Made by a program: the position numbers and the translations under genes. The notes beneath the pieces were generated by a model. The model was not told where the DNA came from. It saw only the letters and a list, made by a program, of their open reading frames with translations, and did no database searches. From Apostichopus japonicus (Eukaryota; Echinodermata; Holothuroidea; Aspidochirotida; Stichopodidae), in assembly GCF_037975245.1 (NCBI RefSeq), contig NC_092577.1:29506398-29570397 (forward strand): 64,000 nucleotides of DNA, read 5' to 3'. Shown here piece by piece: positions 27,401 to 33,636 of this stretch (its first letter is position 1; each line of letters opens with the position of its first letter).

Positions 27401-28239
27401 ATTTTGATAGCGAAAGACATTCAAATAAGATTTCACCTTTCTGAAATTACTAAATTATTAAATTAGAAGGCTTAAATTACTACTAATGCAGGTTCTCCTT
27501 TGGTCCACATAAAATTACCAAATTTCAGATTTTTTTTAGAATAAGATTACGAGTGATAAACCTCAAGATACTGTACCTCCTACCGTAGATCTTCTCTTAT
27601 GTGAAGGTTAATGTGAAACGTGAGTGATTAATGAAATTGATAATATTCAAAATTTCGTCGCAGGGGCAAACTTCAGACATATTCTTAAACGATTGTTCAT
27701 ACATACTTGTGCAAAATGCAGACTGGTCTATCGAATTGTACAACCCTTGTAGCAACTAGCCTTATCTGTTTCTGCTTAATTGCATACCTCGCAATCTTGA
27801 ATCTCACAAAAAGTCACAGGTTATGACCGGAAGTCCTTATTTACAGAAACAATGTAGGCTATTGTCATTCTCAAAAAGCCCTGTGTGTGCGAGTTGCAGG
27901 GTATTCTCCGACTTCTCATATAAAAATACGTTGCAACAAACGTGGCGTAGGTGGCTACGGAGACCAAGCAAAGAGCTACGTTAGGAATAGCCTATGTGTT
28001 TACTGTACGTTAAAGGCAGTCAACTAAGTTACTAAAAGACACTTAGCCTAGCCTGGTCCTTGCAACGGCTAAGGGCTAAGGCAAGTTAGGCCAGGACAAG
28101 CATAGCCTAGGCCTAAGTTTACTGTAGGCCAAGGTTAGACTTAGAGTTAGAATTACTGGTGAGAGCTTACCTTGTGAAAGCCAAATAATAAGAGAGTCAC
28201 AGAAATGAGGAATATGGAATGAGGTAACCTTAAAATCAT
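83..28239 (-). CDS. NPC1: NPC1 intracellular cholesterol transporter, 16 exons, 3' end off window
   Basis: Spliced gene spanning 16 exons: 28171-28239, 22313-23392, 21119-21328, 20175-20407, 15756-15856, 15301-15464, 7979-8107, 7321-7503, 6870-6981, 6035-6162, 3855-3992, 3080-3169, 2186-2376, 1360-1602, 492-553, 83-236. Every junction is GT-AG and keeps frame (3287 coding bases, ~1095 residues). Order: signal peptide, Cys-rich sterol-binding N-terminal domain, Pro-rich linker, TM1, TM2, middle luminal domain, sterol-sensing domain (~620-803), C-terminal luminal domain. The NPC1 family moves LDL-derived cholesterol out of late endosomes/lysosomes after hand-off from NPC2. The model stops at the motif before the next membrane bundle, so about 180 residues, including any C-terminal sorting signal, lie beyond the left edge. 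NPC1 is preferred over NPC1L1 from overall similarity, but the C-terminus that would settle it is missing. Confidence 0.96.
492..553 (-). CDS. NPC1: NPC1 exon 15: C-terminal luminal domain
   Basis: 62 bp, residues 1024-1044. It reads [20 protein letters not shown]. The AAY-SAVN motif follows the K-GKGG region in NPC1. Acceptor ACAG|AGGTAA, donor GGAG|GTGAGA, leaving one base. Confidence 0.92.
554..1359. other. NPC1 intron 14
   Basis: 806 bp with no exon or repeat family that I recognise. Short G and T homopolymer runs occur near 715-730 and 1185-1200. The open frames here show no homology. Confidence 0.6.
1360..1602 (-). CDS. NPC1: NPC1 exon 14: C-terminal luminal domain
   Basis: 243 bp, residues 943-1023. 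It reads [18 protein letters not shown], then [23 protein letters not shown] and [28 protein letters not shown] plus the CC..C..C spacing identify the Cys-rich part of the second NPC1 luminal domain. The phase-compatible acceptor is ATCAG|CCAACA at 1602; a nearer AG would break the frame. The donor is AAGGG|GTAAGT. Confidence 0.94.
2043..2180. repeat. Tandem duplication of ~70 bp in NPC1 intron 13
   Basis: The block CATCAACTGGTGACTATCAC...GATTATTTC occurs twice (2043-2112 and 2114-2177) with a few differences. The second copy ends only about 5 bases from the exon 13 donor. Confidence 0.85.
2186..2376 (-). CDS. NPC1: NPC1 exon 13: C-terminal luminal domain
   Basis: 191 bp, residues 880-942. 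It reads [20 protein letters not shown], then [30 protein letters not shown] and ASREPG. GPPVYFV and the Cys pair (CG..GCN.DSL) are NPC1 hallmarks. The exon leaves two bases of a Tyr codon at GGATA|GTAAGT. Confidence 0.95.
2552..2762. repeat. 15-bp minisatellite, short array (NPC1 intron 12)
   Basis: Imperfect head-to-tail copies of GTGTGCTATGTACTA, with shortened GTACTATGTACTA variants. Same unit as the long array at 4459-5802, but in a different intron. Confidence 0.93.
3080..3169 (-). CDS. NPC1: NPC1 exon 12: transmembrane helix into second luminal loop
   Basis: 90 bp, 30 codons (residues 850-879). It reads [20 protein letters not shown], then [10 protein letters not shown]. The GLDQ-LSMP motif marks the start of the C-terminal luminal domain in NPC1. 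Acceptor ACAG|ATGGTG, donor AAG|GTAAGA. The internal ATG is not a start codon. Confidence 0.93.
3855..3992 (-). CDS. NPC1: NPC1 exon 11: cytosolic loop and start of next helix
   Basis: 138 bp, 46 codons (residues 804-849), phase 0 at both ends. It was found only by searching the intron for an open stretch with the right phase. It reads [16 protein letters not shown], then [20 protein letters not shown] and WFV, matching the NPC1 pattern KNR-DI-CC and the SP-L(L) motif ahead of the helix. Acceptor CACAG|AAAAAC, donor GTG|GTGAGT. Confidence 0.9.
4459..5802. repeat. 15-bp minisatellite, long array (NPC1 intron 10)
   Basis: About 1.34 kb of GTGTGCTATGTACTA repeats. Variants (ACGAG for ACTAG, GTACTATGTACTAG junctions, a GATAGATG-type insertion giving GCTATAGATG at about 4581, 4632, 4677, 4846, 5071 and 5269) recur in blocks, giving a higher-order pattern. 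The array produces false open frames made of repeated CTSVL or CYVLV, which are not genes. Confidence 0.95.
6035..6162 (-). CDS. NPC1: NPC1 exon 10: last helices of the sterol-sensing domain
   Basis: 128 bp, residues 761-803. It reads [40 protein letters not shown] and RQE. The [11 protein letters not shown] helix and the cytosolic RQE before a dibasic stretch are NPC1 family signatures. Splice sites are TCAG|GTGCCT and GAG|GTAAAT. The intron downstream carries the main 15-bp minisatellite array. Confidence 0.95.
6163..6869. other. NPC1 intron 9
   Basis: AT-rich intron. A short stretch around 6590-6800 with repeated TCTAATATTTTTA and CATTCTTTTAATGTAAAGCGC text looks like the decayed 3' end of an interspersed repeat. 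No exon seen. Confidence 0.45.
6870..6981 (-). CDS. NPC1: NPC1 exon 9: sterol-sensing domain
   Basis: 112 bp, residues 724-760. It reads [10 protein letters not shown], then [20 protein letters not shown] and VAFSLG, the conserved loop and helix following the VGVDN helix in NPC1. The acceptor is CCAG|AGAGAA and the donor CTCG|GTAAGT, leaving one base of Gly 761. Confidence 0.95.
7321..7503 (-). CDS. NPC1: NPC1 exon 8: sterol-sensing domain core
   Basis: 183 bp, 61 codons (residues 663-723). It includes [52 protein letters not shown] and LVQTYQ. The VGVDN(I)FIL motif marks the sterol-sensing/RND permease fold. The donor is CAG|GTTTGT, a weaker than usual but GT-containing site. Confidence 0.96.
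7979..8107 (-). CDS. NPC1: NPC1 exon 7: sterol-sensing domain, first helix
   Basis: 129 bp, 43 codons (residues 620-662). It reads [20 protein letters not shown], then [17 protein letters not shown] and SCSRLL. This is the first transmembrane helix of the sterol-sensing domain shared by NPC1, SCAP, HMG-CoA reductase and Patched. Splice sites are ATAG|AGATCA and CTT|GTAAGT. Confidence 0.94.
8862..9293. repeat. ~190-bp tandem repeat, first array (NPC1 intron 6)
   Basis: A little over two units, with boundaries at GGGAATAAAATCTCTATTCA near 9052 and 9246. Each unit includes GGTATCCA(G/A)GCC, CACCACAGATAAAA, GAAATGATATCAATCAGCAT and GAGGTTAAGGCCTTAATTAA. The second array lies 1.4 kb away at 10676-11592. 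Confidence 0.93.
9407..9827. mobile_element. 421-bp element with perfect 20-bp inverted ends
   Basis: The 20 bases at 9407-9426 (GCATCCGGATGCGCGGATGC) are the exact reverse complement of 9808-9827. The interior repeats related GGATGCGCGGATGCG text near 9492 and 9707, and GGAATTTTAGAGGGCGTC occurs twice (about 9541 and 9757). It is MITE-like; no target duplication is obvious. It sits between the two ~190-bp arrays in NPC1 intron 6. Confidence 0.8.
10676..11592. repeat. ~190-bp tandem repeat, second array (NPC1 intron 6)
   Basis: Nearly five units of the repeat seen at 8862-9293. Unit boundaries (GGGAATAAAA) are near 10831, 11025, 11219 and 11417. Units differ by small indels (AATTCATG versus GTCACGTA after the ACCACAGATAAAA block), so sub-types alternate. 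Confidence 0.93.
11593..12440. other. NPC1 intron 6, unassigned part
   Basis: No exon or known repeat recognised. Ordinary AT-rich intron with short TTAATAACACATGCAC-type near-repeats around 12225-12250. Confidence 0.45.
12453..12825. repeat. GGATA/GGGAA-rich satellite-like tract
   Basis: About 370 bp built from GGGAAGGATAGGGCA and GGGAAAGGTAGGGTA-like units of 10-15 bp. Strand asymmetry is strong (purine-rich on plus). The minus-strand open frames of Pro/Ser/Leu/Tyr are products of this tract. Confidence 0.92.
12826..14634. other. NPC1 intron 6, unassigned part
   Basis: No exon with suitable phase and no repeat family recognised. A poly-C run occurs near 13823. Confidence 0.4.
14635..14830. 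repeat. ~56-bp tandem repeat, 3-4 copies
   Basis: The unit has AGTTTAACCCATATTGC, TATAAAGCTAGTTATTAT and a G-rich tail (GGGGGAGGGG). Copies start near 14638, 14690, 14744 and 14800. Confidence 0.88.
15301..15464 (-). CDS. NPC1: NPC1 exon 6: end of middle luminal domain
   Basis: 164 bp, residues 565-619. The protein runs [19 protein letters not shown], then [15 protein letters not shown] and LSIAYQAE. This matches the amphipathic end of the NPC1 middle luminal domain before the sterol-sensing domain. The exon ends in phase 0 at GAG|GTAAGA. The next intron is the largest repeat-filled intron in the gene (7.2 kb). Confidence 0.95.
15756..15856 (-). CDS. NPC1: NPC1 exon 5: middle luminal domain
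   Basis: 101 bp, residues 531-564. It reads [10 protein letters not shown], then [20 protein letters not shown], the near-invariant NPC1 stretch with the Cys that pairs inside the middle luminal domain. It enters after two carried bases (GC) and leaves one carried G. Splice sites are ACAG|ATCCCC and GATG|GTAAGT. Confidence 0.95.
15986..16012. repeat. (TA)n microsatellite
   Basis: Simple TA dinucleotide run in NPC1 intron 4. Confidence 0.9.
16013..18420. other. NPC1 intron 4, unassigned part
   Basis: No exon or repeat family recognised. A ~40-bp near-duplication (TCCCTAAACAAAAACAATA) occurs at about 16965 and 17005. A GT-rich stretch lies at 18185-18290. Confidence 0.4.
18421..18490. repeat. 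(TA)n tract
   Basis: TA/TATC simple repeat directly abutting the foldback repeat at 18489-18640. Confidence 0.9.
18489..18640. repeat. Foldback interspersed repeat, copy 1
   Basis: GGTAACTTACAGCATGTTG (18503-18521) is perfectly complementary to 18534-18552 around a 12-base loop, and the pairing extends with mismatches to about 33 bp. The downstream part (TTATGTATTGAGCAC, then AAGTGAAC) matches the copy at 29811-29945. Confidence 0.85.
19141..20050. other. NPC1 intron 4, unassigned part with C homopolymers
   Basis: C runs of 9-14 bases at about 19570, 19710 and 19919. No exon seen. Confidence 0.4.
20071..20131 (+). ncRNA. Hammerhead-ribozyme-like core, copy 1
   Basis: The order GCCT-CTGAAGA - AGATCCT/ACT/AGGATT hairpin - GAAAC-GTC-AGGC matches the hammerhead conserved boxes (CUGANGA, GAAA, cleavage triplet GUC). 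GCCT and AGGC would pair as stem I. Stem III would be only AC/GU with no loop, as in the dimer-forming ribozymes of Penelope-like elements and retrozymes. The downstream text (CCCACTCACTTTTTACACA) parallels the copies near 58.2 kb. It may be only the decayed end of a mobile element. Confidence 0.5.
20175..20407 (-). CDS. NPC1: NPC1 exon 4: middle luminal domain
   Basis: 233 bp, residues 454-530 plus two bases of the next codon. Recognisable NPC1 text: [39 protein letters not shown] and a Cys near the end (HFLSCTA). NCT and NIS are potential N-glycosylation sites. The acceptor is CTAG|GTCCTAG and the donor ACAGC|GTGAGT. Confidence 0.95.
21119..21328 (-). CDS. NPC1: NPC1 exon 3: start of middle luminal domain
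   Basis: 210 bp, 70 codons, phase 0 at both ends (residues 384-453). The protein has [35 protein letters not shown] and [12 protein letters not shown]. These are strongly conserved NPC1 signatures just after TM2, at the entry to the middle luminal domain, which contacts NPC2. It contains NIT and NIS glycosylation sequons. Splice sites are TAG|GTCATT and CAG|GTATAT. Confidence 0.95.
21329..22312. other. NPC1 intron 2
   Basis: 984 bp. Short ATATACACTTATATATA-type repeats lie at 21660-21740. No exon or recognisable element. Confidence 0.5.
22313..23392 (-). CDS. NPC1: NPC1 exon 2: whole sterol-binding N-terminal domain, TM1 and TM2
   Basis: A single 1080-bp exon (residues 24-383). It holds the Cys-rich NPC1 N-terminal domain with hallmark stretches such as [31 protein letters not shown]-like [10 protein letters not shown] and CSCQDC. 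A Pro-rich linker (PPTPPAPC, ~residue 280) follows, then TM1 ([19 protein letters not shown]) and TM2 ([20 protein letters not shown]). Several NxT/NxS glycosylation sites are present. The acceptor is CAG|GCTAGC at 23392; the open frame continues upstream into the intron to 23590 but that part is not homologous. The donor is ACG|GTGAGT. In vertebrate NPC1 this region is divided among several exons. Confidence 0.97.
23393..28170. other. NPC1 intron 1
   Basis: 4.8-kb first intron separating the signal-peptide exon from the rest. AT-rich, with G/C homopolymers near 23705 and 23785. Around 28040-28130 it holds clustered TAGCCTAGGCC-type motifs. I saw no further exon and no complete mobile element. 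Confidence 0.5.
28171..28239 (-). CDS. NPC1: NPC1 exon 1: start codon and signal peptide
   Basis: Codes for 23 residues: MILRLPHS, a hydrophobic core ([11 protein letters not shown]), then GFHK. This is a typical secretory signal peptide. The donor (AAG|GTAAGC) is in phase 0 and exon 2 begins in phase 0, so the signal joins directly to [13 protein letters not shown]. It was too short to be found as a plain ORF and was identified from the splice donor and hydrophobicity. A transcribed 5' UTR upstream is not defined. Confidence 0.85.
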
Positions 28240-29810
28240 TATACTACTTGTTTTCGTTGTTCCTTTTTAAATTTACAGCAACTGTTCCAATGAATCCCTC
28301 GCAAACCTTGGAATTCCGTGCTAAGGGTGTCAGTGTTATGTTGAAAGTGAAAAGTACGTGTGTAGGTCCAAGGCTGTAATATGTAAACGCGTTCAGCATG
28401 CCGGTTTTATGTACATGATCTGTAACGTTCAACGCCTTACAATTTAATAGCCTGCAGATTGGATAGGCGATCGTAACTGTTCTGTGTGTCATCAAGTGTC
28501 ACAATATGAATATTCATAACATCAGCTGATCTTTCACTAAGTTCGTCCATTACAATAACGCAGTAGTGCGACAGAAAAGGTATGCTGGAACATCGCTACG
28601 AACCGCATTGAAAATATAGTTTTACCTTCTGAGAAGGGACCAAATATATGACGTACCTGTGGTCATGCGTACAAGCTGTAACTACTGTGAAACGACCATA
28701 GTCGATGCAGCCGACGGTATAGCCGATGCATTGTAAACAGCGGGAACATTTAAATGAGATTCAGCCGAATAATTGAATAAAAAAGGAGAAATATTTGGCA
28801 AAAAAACAACAAATTAATTTCAACGAATTAGTTTCACCGAAGAATCCAGGGGTATGTTTGAGTTATACACTTACTGTCTTAAGTTAGGTCCAAATTCGTA
28901 CAATTTCATGGCATACATGCAAAGCCAGGCTACTGAAAATTGTTGATAAAAGAATGCAACATTTTGTATTGACCCTAGGCCTAGGCCTAAATTGGTTCTA
29001 CTGTACACTATAGCCTTCTTGGTAATATTTAAGCACTAGTAGTAGTACTACTACTAGGGCCTATATAGCCTAGGCCTATCACTTTACTTAGTGTATGCTT
29101 CCTAGTGTTAGTGTTACCGAGTGTTAGGGTGGCTAAATGATTGATTTTGCCTCAACTGATAAAAATTCCGCTAAATTAAATGAAATGTAGGATACAGAAT
29201 TTTGTAAACACCACATCCAGTAAGTTGCCAATTGACTGATTTTCTGGCTCATAGCTAGGGCCTGCATGTGGCTGAAAGTAAGCCTATTTCCAACTGTGTA
29301 GACAATGGTTATAGGTTGCTGTCACCAATTTAAACTACTTGTAAGCTATTGGCATAGGCTATAGCGTAGCCTCATGGGGTGCATTGGTAATAAATAATTA
29401 CCTGCTTTATTGCATGTTATATGGCGTAGGACATTATGCGACACACCCACATTTTCTGATTTTAAAGTGGCAACGAATAGTCTAAGAACAATTTGAGCAT
29501 CCCTAGAATTTCTCAATAATATTTGGACCAAAATAATTCATAATAAGTTCCTCTTTTTGCAGAATTACTGCAGAACCGTGAATTCTAGGAAAACCTCTGT
29601 TCACATTATTTTGTACAATACTACACTGCACAATATAATTCAATGTACAGCAGTGACTTTGTTAATGACTGACCAAAAATTAAAGAACTTCACAGTTTCA
29701 TCAAATTAGGAAAAAACTATACATTCATAGCGAGACAAAGCATTCCAGAAAAATACTAGGTCATAATTTGTGGAATGAATTTATTTTGTTGATAAATTTG
29801 ACAGTTTGAA
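28240..29810. other. NPC1 5' flank / intergenic region
   Basis: Region between the NPC1 start codon (28239, minus strand) and the next repeat. The NPC1 promoter and 5' UTR should lie here, but no TATA box or named factor site could be assigned. TAGGCCTA-type palindromes cluster at 28975-29070. Confidence 0.4.
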
Positions 29811-29945
29811 GGCTATACCTATACGTTAATTGACAACATGCTGTAAATTAACGTATAGGTATATTTTCTTATTTTATATTTGCTCTACTCTTATGTATTG
29901 AGCACTCTTGCAGCAGCAAGTGAACAATTGAACTTTGTGATACAG
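29811..29945. repeat. Foldback interspersed repeat, copy 2
   Basis: TATACCTATACGTTAATT is complementary to the bases after the central CAACATGCTGTA, making a ~17-bp stem. CAACATGCTGTAA and the downstream TTATGTATTGAGCAC and CAGCAAGTGAAC are shared with the copy at 18489-18640. Confidence 0.83.
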
Positions 29946-30330
29946 GGATGTGCCCACACTGAGCGTCACTAGGCGGCCTAGCACTAAAACTTACCACCCA
30001 GCACTGTCAAAAAAATTGTGACTCCCGCCCAGCACTATTATCATCTAAAATCCAGACATTCCTAACATTATATTCAAAATTAATTGGGCCACATGTATCC
30101 TCGTTTCCCCCCATTTGTCAAATTCACATAAACACAGGTGCGGATATATGAAGTAGGTGTGGCTTTAATCTGCAGCATGCAGTATCACACTACACTAGCT
30201 CTGTATACAACTTGCCCTTGTCAATGTCTGGCTGGCAGTTGTAGCGGGAGGGCACCACGTATGTAAAATGTCACCGCTTCTCTTAGACCCCTTCCCCGGT
30301 ATACTTGGCACTCAGGAAATCCTGGGCACA

Positions 30331-30815
<485 letters not shown>

Positions 30816-30890
30816 GACTGAGTAATATTTTCAATATACTTTTACTGTGTAAGTCAATAATTTTTTGTTTTTTTTTGCATTAACACACAG

Positions 30891-30963
30891 GAAAACAAGA
30901 TGAATCAAACAAGTAGAACAACCGGTTACAACTTGTTCTGCAAGGAACTCAATTCTGAAGAAG
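30891..30963 (+). CDS. HMG/GTF2I-like gene, exon with start codon
   Basis: ATG at 30900 codes for MNQTSRTTGYNLFCKELNSE then E. TGYNLFCKE is the classical first-helix pattern of an HMG box (xxYNxFxKE). The donor is GAAG|GTATTG with one base carried. The nine bases before the ATG are also open in frame, so an upstream coding exon is not excluded. Confidence 0.7.
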
Positions 30964-33636
30964 GTATTGTACATGTCTACTACTTCAATTGTGCATCTGC
31001 AGTACATTCCAATATAAAGAATGTTCCTACTGAGCCATCGTTTGTTGCTGTTAATTTGATTTCACTTAGTGCAATTCGGTGTGATGGCAATGATGGTCAA
31101 TATTGCACAATGAACTCTATATAACTAAAGTGACATTTCAATGAAATCTTGATAGAGGTGGTATGTGACAAAGGCGATGGGTTTGTGTATTTCTATGATT
31201 GTTGTTATTATTGCTCTCAACTTTTTATCTCCTCATATCAAGGTGTCAGGCTGCTAACCAGCAAGCAGAAATTTGTTTTGTATGGCAGTTGCTGGGCTGC
31301 ACTGACAACAGAATGCAGAAGAGAATTTAGGAGGAGAGCAGCCCAGAAAAACACTTTGTCACACAAACAGAGACAAGGGAAATGGAACAAGTGTGTGAAG
31401 AAGATGCTAAAAGTTGTAAGTCTGTGAAAATAACAATGCATAGTTTGAATAATTTAAAGATCACACCAACAAGTCTGAAGCATGTACATATATTTCATTT
31501 AGCCAGGGACAGTTGATATTCACCCCAAAATAAGTTGGATAGAAGCACAACATTACTTCAAACTTGCAACATGTACACACAATTCCTCACACAAGGCAAT
31601 GTTACAATTACCCAGCAGTATGAAAACCACAAAGTCCTTCATGACACTCTTGTGGAGGTATCTGACAGTTGACTTATTTTCAGTGAAAACCTCATTTATT
31701 AATTGGTTCATCTTGCTGGAAGATCAATTTGTTCTCTGTTCAGTTATAGACAATGCTCAGACATGGTGTCCTAACACTGAAGGATCTGTAGCAAAGTTTC
31801 TTAACAAGCAGAATACTTATTAAGCAGCTATGGTGGCACATTGTATATAATGGACAGAGGTATGGATGAGCGCACAGTGTTCAATACGAATAGTTGATAG
31901 AGTAAAAAGGGAGAGAAAGGAAGTCAAGACAGATATTATAGTTGTTATTTATCACTTGCTATAAGAACCTCAAAGTTATGAATATTATAAAGGTGTTAGT
32001 TGAGCTGTCAAAGCCGTTTACCAAAATGCACTGTTGATCTTGTCATCTCTTTAAGGCTTTTGAACATGTAAATGAAATTGGAAGTCCGTATTGTGTGTGT
32101 ATGTTAAAATGACATTCACACTGTCAAATCTATAAGTACCAATTTATGAAAGCCTTTTAAAAGCCTCAACACACCTTTCTTAGTTCGATACATTTTCTTT
32201 TCAAACCATGCCAGGATATGCTGTACCACCATGTTTCATGATGATGTTTGGTATGTCTTTTTACAGATGGATGAGATGCGGTCCTTGCAACCTACTTCAG
32301 GTTATTTTGTTGTGGTTCCACAAGGTGGAGACCCTAGATATGGAGGCACACAGAGTGGCAACATATTCATTGAAAATGAATATGAGGCTGTCGTCGAAGG
32401 GTTCTGCAAAGGTAAATGTCTGACTTCTGTATATTCAATAAACAGTGAGCTTAGTACCTTCAATTGCCCAGGAAGAACAAATCAATTAACAGATCACAGC
32501 AAAATACACGAATCGACTCATTAAACATCTGCGTTCAATAATCTTTGGATTACAGGGTTCAGGAATACAGATTTAAGAAATCTTCATAGGTTAACACAGC
32601 TGATGTAACAGAAAATATGAAATGTTCTGTCTATTACTATAGGCATAATAAAAGTATGGTTGATGCAGCAAACCAATTGACCATATTTTTTATGCATGCA
32701 ACACCCCACCTTTTCTCTATTTGTGTCGCCTATTGTAGCAATGAATGACACCTAATTTCTATCATTGTTTTGGCAGGATTGGATGCTCGGGTAACAGCAA
32801 AGACTTCAATTACTGTCCATGACATACGGCAGCTCTTTAATAGCAAATATGGTTAGTTGAACTTACTGAAACTATTTGCCAGAGTAAGTGGTGACACAAT
32901 TGTGCCATTGAAAGGCAGGGGAGCTCTGAGACACCAAACTTCTGCATTGGCCACACTGTATGCAAAAGTATGACCATATACAGTTCATTTATGGGCACGG
33001 GACACTTCAGTTTATCAAAATTCCAAATTCAATCACACATTGAAATAATACTTAAATTATTAGATACTCCATTATATACCACCTTTGTCTACACATTCAG
33101 TGGCACTAACACTAAACTTGACCACATGTTCTGCTGACTTGCAAACACTCACTACCAGTCTGTCAGTTGAACATGAAATATTAGAATGGTTTATCTATAT
33201 CAGTCAGTTGAACATGAAATATTAGAATGGTTTATCTATATCAGTAAAGAATGCAAATCAAACAAATACAAATGGTAGCAACATCCTATATCTTATTGAG
33301 CAAAATATTTATTTCTGACAATTTTTTTTTTCTTTAGATGTAGTGATAAATGGATATCCAGCACTTTTTATCATATTGTGATATGAGTTCTTATGACAAA
33401 ATATCGCTCAACCCTACTGTACTCCATAAGTTATATTAATCGTGACCTCTCTTCCATTTGCAGCTGAAGCAGTTGGGCAGCCTGGCAAGAAACTGCCATA
33501 CAAAACACTTTTTAATTTACAAATGGATGGGCTTCCAGAAGGAATTGTGTTTAAGAAGCCACAATGCTATGGGACAGCCCAGCTACGTAGGATCTGGAAT
33601 GCCCGAGAGAGCATTAAATGTATAGTTAAATCGTAA
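30891..33636 (+). CDS. Small gene with HMG-box-like N-terminus and GTF2I-like repeat, 5 exons
   Basis: Exons 30891-30963 (ATG at 30900), 31243-31415, 32267-32411, 32777-32851 and 33464-33636 join in frame through GT-AG junctions to give 209 residues and a TAA stop. Residues 1-60 look like a divergent HMG box (TGYNLFCKEL, then WAALTTECRREFRRRAAQ). Residues ~80-127 are a Gly-rich domain I cannot name (TSGYFVVVPQGGD, SGNIFIENEYE). Residues ~135-207 resemble a GTF2I-like repeat: IRQLFNSKY, KLPYKTL, GLPEGIVFKKPQCYGTAQLR. Both named domains bind DNA in known families, so a nuclear protein is inferred. The first exon starts at a splice acceptor (CACAG|GAAAAC), so an upstream, probably non-coding, exon is expected. 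It converges on the KDZ gene. Confidence 0.72.
31243..31415 (+). CDS. HMG/GTF2I-like gene, exon 2 (rest of HMG-like domain)
   Basis: 173 bp, residues 22-79. It reads GVRLLTSKQKF, VLYGSCWAALTTECRREF, RRRAAQKN and a basic tail. The G-x-x-W-x-x-L(T/S)-x-E-x-(R/K)-x-x-(F/Y) pattern is that of HMG-box helices 2-3. Acceptor CAAG|GTGTCA, donor GTT|GTAAGT in phase 0. Confidence 0.7.
32267..32411 (+). CDS. HMG/GTF2I-like gene, exon 3 (unnamed middle domain)
   Basis: 145 bp, residues 80-127. It reads MDEMRSLQPTSGYFVVVPQG, then GDPRYGGTQSGNIFIE and EYEAVVEGFCK. I recognise no named domain. The G-D-P....SGN.FI pattern looks like a compact beta-rich module. Acceptor TACAG|ATGGAT, donor AAAG|GTAAAT. Confidence 0.65.
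32777..32851 (+). CDS. HMG/GTF2I-like gene, exon 4 (start of GTF2I-like repeat)
   Basis: 75 bp, residues 128-152. It reads GLDARVTAKTSITVHDIRQL and FNSKY. The segment VxDIRQLFNSKY resembles the first helix of GTF2I repeats (LRxxVxxLFxxKY). Acceptor GGCAG|GATTGG, donor TATG|GTTAGT. Confidence 0.68.
33160..33245. repeat. ~41-bp tandem duplication
   Basis: CAGTTGAACATGAAATATTA-GAATGGTTTATCTATATCAGT occurs twice in a row inside the last intron of the HMG/GTF2I-like gene. Confidence 0.9.
33464..33636 (+). CDS. HMG/GTF2I-like gene, last exon (GTF2I-like repeat core and stop)
   Basis: 173 bp, residues 153-209 then TAA. It reads AEAVGQPGKKLPYKTLFNL, MDGLPEGIVFKKPQCYGTAQ and LRRIWNARESIKCIVKS. The order (V/L)PY - GLPEG(I)xF+xPxxYG - LxxIxxAxxxIxFxI is the core signature of the GTF2I repeat. 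Acceptor TGCAG|CTGAAG. Confidence 0.72.

Noticed and set aside
31599-31823. Extra exon of the HMG/GTF2I-like gene
   Set aside because: Exons on either side already join in phase 0 and this stretch has no suitable acceptor/donor pair or homology.
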